A stretch of DNA of 37,588 nucleotides, taken from contig CAIRZB010000038.1 in the NCBI GenBank assembly GCA_903882935.1, positions 1-37,588 on the forward strand, given 5' to 3'. The notes beneath the pieces are model-generated. The model did not search any database, was not told where the DNA came from, and saw only the letters and a list, made by a program, of their open reading frames with translations. Below, piece after piece: positions 33,643 through 37,588 of this stretch (positions within the stretch are counted from its first letter, which is position 1; the number at the start of each line of letters is the position of its first letter). The position numbers were made by a program, and so were the translations under genes. The stretch is from an uncultured Parafilimonas sp. GTDB taxonomy: Bacteria > Bacteroidota > Bacteroidia > Chitinophagales > Chitinophagaceae.

Positions 33643-36113
33643 ATATTATTTACGATTACGGTTTTACCCAGACGTACCTAAACGGCAATATTGCCGGCAC
33701 CAAATGGCGCAATGCCAACGACGGACAGCAACGGGCATACGGTTTTACCTACGATGCGGTTAACCGGTTGGCCAAGGCCGACTTCACGCAAAATGCCGGC
33801 AGTAACACCTGGAACCTGAGCCAAGGTGTTGATTTTAGCGTACACAGCATAAGTTACGATGCAAACGGCAACATACTAACCATGAACCAGATGGGGCTGA
33901 AGGTAAACACATCCCAGCTTATTGACAGCCTTTTGTACAGCTACAACACCAGCAGCAACCGCCTAAATTATGTGGCCGACAAGGTAAACGACACCACTGC
34001 ACATTTGGGTGATTTTACTGAAATAACCAGCGGCCTTACACAGGATTATTGGTACGATGGCAACGGGAACCTTACCAAAGACAATAACAAGAACATTGCC
34101 AACATCCATTACAATTACCTGAACCTGCCAGACAGCATTACAGTAACGGGCAAAGGCACCATAAAATATGTATACGGGGCATCAGGCGCCAAGCTGCAAA
34201 AAATAACCACTGACAATACCGCAAGCCCCACAAAAACAACAAGGACTGATTACGCGGGGCCTTTTATATACCAAAACGACACGCTGCAATATATTGGCAC
34301 GGAGGAAGGCCGCGCGAGGCCGAAACGCGCCAATTACAGCGACACCATGTATTATGATTACCTAGAAAAAGACCACTTGGGCAACACGCGGGTGGTGCTT
34401 ACCGATGAAAAGCAATACGATGTATACCCAGCCGCCACACTGGAAAAAACAGCAAATGTTATACCACTGGAGCAAAGTTATTATGCCATCAATTTGGCCG
34501 ATACCATCAGCACCAGTAGGATAGCGAGCTGGGGCAGTACGGCAGGCAAGTACTACCCCAACAATAATGGCAACCCACCGTACAACAACAACCCTTACCT
34601 GAACACCACTGATACCAGCAGGGTTGTTTACAGGCTTAATGGCGCCACCGGCGATAAAACTGGGCTTGGCATTACGCTGAAAGTAATGGCGGGCGACGCG
34701 GTGAATATTTTAGGCAAAAGCTTTTGGCATAATAACGGCACGGTAAACAACGGATACCCCATAACTACCCTGCTTACAAGCTTCATCAGTGCATTCAGCG
34801 GCACGGGCGGGGTTGTGGCCGCAGGCAAGGGCAGCAGCACAACAATTGCCAGTGCAATTAATAACAGCAGTGCCGATGTGGGCAACCTAAAATACCTGTT
34901 AGATACTGCCAAGGGCAGCACCGGAAGCGTGCCAAGGGCTTATATAAATTGGATATTGTTTGATGAGCAGTTTAACCCCGTAAAATCTGGCAGCAGTTTT
35001 GACGCAGTGAGTTCAACTGCCGATAATGTAAAACCGCACAACATCAGTGTAAATATTCCCACTGGAGGTTATTTGTACGTATATTGCAGCAACGAGAGCA
35101 ATTTTGATGTGTTCTTTGATAACTTGCAGTTGGTTTATACCCGGGGGCCGCTTCTGCAGACGGATAACTACTATCCGTTTGGGCTTTCCATGGCGGGGAT
35201 AAGCAGCCAGGCTGCAGGGAAGATGGAGAACAAACTGAAGTACAACGGCAAGGAACTACAGCACAAAGAATTCAGCGATGGCAGCGGGCTGGAAGCCTAT
35301 GACTACAGGGCAAGAATGCAAGACCCGCAATTAGGAAGGTTTTGGCAGATAGACCCCAAGGCCGATATAACCCGGAGATGGTCGCCTTATACATATGCAG
35401 CAGACAATCCTATACGTTTCATAGACCCGGACGGGATGTTATTTGACGCTGCCAATGACAGAAAGGCCCATGAGCTTCAAGCGGGTATTGCGGCAAAGCA
35501 ACAAAGTAACAACGAAACAATAAATACCAAAAACGCAGACATAACTGCACGGCAGGATAAGATTGCGGGGATGAGTGCGCAGATAGCGGCCGGCCATTTG
35601 GAAGCCAAAGAAGTTAAAAGGTTAAATAACGAAATATCTTCTGAACAAAAAGGCATAGATAAGGACAATGCGAAAATTGCAGATTTAAACACTCAAAATG
35701 CCCTTCTTACCACGTCTTCAAATGACATTGACAGATTGAGAGCTGACCCAGACCATGATTTTCGTTTTGTCGCCCCAGCTTATGATGATGGTACTCACCA
35801 TGTGACTGGAGGAGAAGGGAGGGTAGTTGAAATTGAAGGAAGTAACGATGGTCTTTATATACACGAAATAAGGCATGTTGGACAAGCCTTTGATGCGGGT
35901 GGCCTCAGATTTACTCCAGGACACTTAATGATTAACCCGGGTCGAAACGGAAATGAAAGAGTTGCAAATGAGGTAAATTCATATCAAATTCAGTATTCAT
36001 TTAATGGAACCACCCTTCCGGGAACTTATCCCAGAAATGTGTCAGATATTAATGAAGCAGCAATTAGGGGGTTTGACCCTGGAGATGGCAGCCACCCATA
36101 CGATTTCCACTAA
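33639..36113 (+). CDS. 5'-truncated RHS-repeat protein with C-terminal zincin-like domain
   Basis: An 824-codon frame with no usual start (a TTG at the junction) and no signal peptide, homologous only to the later part of much longer RHS/YD-repeat proteins. Visible parts: YD-type repeats ([36 protein letters not shown]), the RHS motif [19 protein letters not shown] near 245, a beta region at about 270-500, then the core [12 protein letters not shown]...[13 protein letters not shown]...[17 protein letters not shown] (DPDGM at 596-600). After the core come a coiled coil (about 606-705) and a variable tip with HEIRH at 742-746 and E778 in ANEVNSYQ, the layout of a gluzincin-type metallopeptidase. 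In RHS polymorphic toxins this tip is the effector. The gene may be silent because the 5' part is gone. Confidence 0.85.
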   Translation: MYIIYDYGFTQTYLNGNIAGTKWRNANDGQQRAYGFTYDAVNRLAKADFTQNAGSNTWNLSQGVDFSVHSISYDANGNILTMNQMGLKVNTSQLIDSLLYSYNTSSNRLNYVADKVNDTTAHLGDFTEITSGLTQDYWYDGNGNLTKDNNKNIANIHYNYLNLPDSITVTGKGTIKYVYGASGAKLQKITTDNTASPTKTTRTDYAGPFIYQNDTLQYIGTEEGRARPKRANYSDTMYYDYLEKDHLGNTRVVLTDEKQYDVYPAATLEKTANVIPLEQSYYAINLADTISTSRIASWGSTAGKYYPNNNGNPPYNNNPYLNTTDTSRVVYRLNGATGDKTGLGITLKVMAGDAVNILGKSFWHNNGTVNNGYPITTLLTSFISAFSGTGGVVAAGKGSSTTIASAINNSSADVGNLKYLLDTAKGSTGSVPRAYINWILFDEQFNPVKSGSSFDAVSSTADNVKPHNISVNIPTGGYLYVYCSNESNFDVFFDNLQLVYTRGPLLQTDNYYPFGLSMAGISSQAAGKMENKLKYNGKELQHKEFSDGSGLEAYDYRARMQDPQLGRFWQIDPKADITRRWSPYTYAADNPIRFIDPDGMLFDAANDRKAHELQAGIAAKQQSNNETINTKNADITARQDKIAGMSAQIAAGHLEAKEVKRLNNEISSEQKGIDKDNAKIADLNTQNALLTTSSNDIDRLRADPDHDFRFVAPAYDDGTHHVTGGEGRVVEIEGSNDGLYIHEIRHVGQAFDAGGLRFTPGHLMINPGRNGNERVANEVNSYQIQYSFNGTTLPGTYPRNVSDINEAAIRGFDPGDGSHPYDFH

Positions 36114-36124
36114 AATATAATTCA

Positions 36125-36871
36125 GTGAATAAAATGCATAAACACCTTTTAAGTATAATATTTCTAATTGCATTCAACAATGGCTATTGCTCTGATTCGA
36201 CATATCTTTCAGGATCAAAAATCATTACCGGCGTTTATCAATCGGGGGATGAGCTGCTTAATGTAATGAGTGACAATACATTTTATCTTAAAAGAATTGC
36301 ACCGAAATACCAGAATGATGTTGTCTTGCCAATATGTTATGATACAATTGCCAAAGGCAATTGGGTCTTGGCAAAGGAGGGAGTTTTAAAATTGGCAAAT
36401 GACAGTGATTTTGAGAAGATTTATTTTGATATTAAACAACAAAAAAAACTTTCCGAAGACAGTATCTATATTCAAATATTGTTACCGCATGATAACGCAT
36501 TTTTTGACGGGAGATTTGAGTACGAATTGTTTTTTTTATATGGGATGGGGAGTTATAACATAACCAAAGATATATTTGCGCTCCCCAAGAAAAAAGTATC
36601 ACTGTCAGCAACCTATGATTTCTCCCTCATAATAAAGGATGCATATCCAGCAACCTGCTGGGCTGGTCATAAATGTTTCCAAAGGATTTATTTTAAAGTG
36701 TTCAATAAGTTTGAATTTGACCGTGTATCAAATTTTTTTACAATAACCCTTTACAATTTTGATGAATGTTTTGTTGAAAGAATGGACGTAGATAATGACT
36801 TTATACTTGTTGACGGGGGTGAGATACGCTGGAGAGGAAAAGTGTATAAAAGGATTGGCTACGGGAAATAA
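36125..36871 (+). CDS. Exported protein, candidate immunity protein for the RHS tip
   Basis: A 248-residue protein starting 11 nt after the RHS stop with a signal peptide (LLSIIFLIAFNNGYC) and no known motif that I can see. It has several cysteines (PATCWAGHKCFQ; DECF) and ends in RWRGKVYKRIGYGK. The position right after a variable RHS tip, and its export, fit an immunity protein that guards the periplasm against a zinc-peptidase effector, but this is inference. Base composition differs from the RHS core: a hand count gives 14 G+C in the 60 nt from 36121 against 29 of 60 from 34201, typical of exchanged tip-immunity cassettes. It could also be an unrelated lipoprotein-like or DUF protein. Confidence 0.7.
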   Translation: MNKMHKHLLSIIFLIAFNNGYCSDSTYLSGSKIITGVYQSGDELLNVMSDNTFYLKRIAPKYQNDVVLPICYDTIAKGNWVLAKEGVLKLANDSDFEKIYFDIKQQKKLSEDSIYIQILLPHDNAFFDGRFEYELFFLYGMGSYNITKDIFALPKKKVSLSATYDFSLIIKDAYPATCWAGHKCFQRIYFKVFNKFEFDRVSNFFTITLYNFDECFVERMDVDNDFILVDGGEIRWRGKVYKRIGYGK

Positions 36872-37279
36872 TGCCCCCACCCCACGTTCTTCGGAGGGTG
36901 CTGCCGCTCTGCGTTTCTTTCCCCATTGAGGCGGAACAGGTACAGTTGCAGGGTATAAATAAAAAGCCCTGCTGTGCAGGATGGCAGTGGGTAAAAGTTT
37001 TATGTATTATAACAGCCGTTGGGTGTAAAAGCCCTCGGTTGTTTTTTTTGGTTCTGATACATTTTATGTGGCTCCGCCACCCATCCCATGATTGGTTCCT
37101 CCATTTCATTCCGAAACCCCTGCTCTCGGTAGCATGGTAAAATAAAAGCGTGCTGCTATCCGGTAGGGTTAGCTTTGCGGCCCTATGGATGTTCTTGTAA
37201 AGGCCAGTCTCCGACTGGAACATGGCGCCGCAGGCCGTTGGTAAAAGGTGGTTAAAAAACAAAAGGTAAATGTATAGGC

Positions 37280-37317
37280 ACAGCCGCATGGAGTAAGAGC
37301 CGTGCGGCTGTTTTTTT
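37280..37317 (+). terminator. Rho-independent terminator
   Basis: A 9-bp stem ACAGCCGCA / TGCGGCTGT with a 14-nt loop, then seven T (37311-37317). It lies about 410 nt after the immunity candidate on the same strand; no gene is recognised between, so it may end a long 3' tail or an unrecognised RNA. Confidence 0.75.
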
Positions 37318-37453
37318 ATGGTGGGGTGTAGTCCAAATCGTTGCAGTATTATTAAAATCATTAGCCTGCGTAGGGTGGGTGAAAAGTCTTTTGTAAAAAG
37401 GGGTTTTGCAAGGATGTTGGGTTTTGGGCGGGTGTGTTGAGGGGGTGTGTCTC

Positions 37454-37549
37454 GTCCTGAAATAGGTTTACAGGTTTGTTAGATAATCCTGTTTTTGGTT
37501 TACATGACAAAATGTTAGTCCTGTAAAAGGTTTACAGCGTCCAAAGTTA
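37454..37549. repeat. Three-copy motif array with exact 32-nt period, likely mobile-element end
   Basis: The motif RTCCTG-N5-GGTTTACA occurs at 37454 (GTCCTGAAATAGGTTTACAG), 37486 (ATCCTGTTTTTGGTTTACAT) and 37518 (GTCCTGTAAAAGGTTTACAG), each start exactly 32 nt after the last. The five middle bases and the 12 bases after each copy vary. A degraded fourth copy could start at 37550. Equal spacing of about three helical turns puts the motifs on one DNA face, as in multi-site transposase-binding ends or operators. The window stops 39 nt later, so no transposase can be seen. Confidence 0.6.
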
Positions 37550-37588
37550 AGCATGTTTGTAAATTCAAGTGTTTTAGCATAAAGAGGC

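Larger units (their letters stand above)
36872..37588. other. Right-end region without a recognised gene
   Basis: About 715 nt after the immunity candidate. Open frames on both strands (the longest about 185 codons on the minus strand) look non-coding. It contains a strong terminator hairpin at 37280-37317 and three 32-nt-spaced motif copies at 37454-37537. The sequence AAAAGCCCT occurs twice (about 36961 and 37028). The rest was not explained. Confidence 0.5.

Noticed and set aside
36871-37140. 89-codon frame on the plus strand after the immunity candidate
   Set aside because: It starts on the base where the previous gene ends, has no plausible upstream signal, and its composition is unlike protein.
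36801-37361. 186-codon open frame on the minus strand
   Set aside because: It overlaps the end of the immunity candidate and a terminator hairpin, is rich in Ser, His, Arg and Cys, and shows no domain or signal.
37454-37549. The 32-nt periodic motif as a CRISPR array
   Set aside because: Conserved part is only about 14-20 nt with a variable core, the intervals are about 12 nt, there are only three copies and no cas genes.

Overview
The window looks like a chromosomal piece of a Bacteroidota bacterium, probably close to the Chitinophagaceae. Evidence: several genes have the phylum's -7 promoter element (TAnnTTTG), there is a TonB-dependent receptor with an N-terminal carboxypeptidase-like domain, a TonB-type protein lies next to folC, and an RHS protein is of the Bacteroidota type. 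No rRNA, tRNA or CRISPR array was recognised. All names come from reading motifs; no database search was run.

Layout. 0.1-4.6 kb, minus strand: metG, a frame-broken two-helix mini-ORF upstream of it, and a PMT/ArnT-like membrane glycosyltransferase. 4.7-6.3 kb, plus strand: a small antitoxin candidate, an overlapping PIN toxin, and an LD-carboxypeptidase 2 nt later. 6.4-7.4 kb: oxyR. 7.4-12.2 kb, minus strand: a probable D-amino-acid gene set, read in the order GntP/DsdX-like permease, RidA-like deaminase, fold-III PLP enzyme (D-serine dehydratase/D-threonine aldolase type), M19 dipeptidase, and a frame-broken membrane protein. 12.2-15 kb: a TylF-like methyltransferase convergent with kup. 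15.1-20.8 kb, plus strand: a secreted protein of unknown function, a polytopic membrane protein, purQ, then a split DsbD-type pair closed by a strong terminator. 21-25 kb: an ECF sigma factor divergent from uvrA. 25.2-30.4 kb: a metal or siderophore uptake cluster (Cys-containing small protein, 42-residue membrane peptide, TonB-dependent receptor, PepSY membrane protein, exported DJ-1/PfpI protein). 30.5-33.3 kb: TonB-like protein and folC.

The right end, 33.3-37.6 kb, is the accessory part. A PIN toxin gene without its 5' end and an RHS gene without its 5' end meet head to head near 33,640. The RHS protein ends in a coiled coil and a HEIRH zincin-like domain, followed by an AT-rich exported protein that is an immunity candidate. 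Beyond it are a terminator hairpin and three copies of a 20-nt motif at an exact 32-nt period, which look like the end of a mobile element extending past the window.

How the genes fit together: the permease, PLP enzyme, RidA and dipeptidase form a plausible route from D-amino acids or D-containing dipeptides to keto acids. The receptor, PepSY protein and TonB-like protein form an outer-to-inner-membrane uptake path. The small DsbD-alpha-like protein supplies the cysteine pair missing from the N-terminal domain of the neighbouring DsbD. Two ORFs (near 2.7 and 7.56 kb) are each restored by a single-base change in a homopolymer, so either real decay or assembly error is possible.
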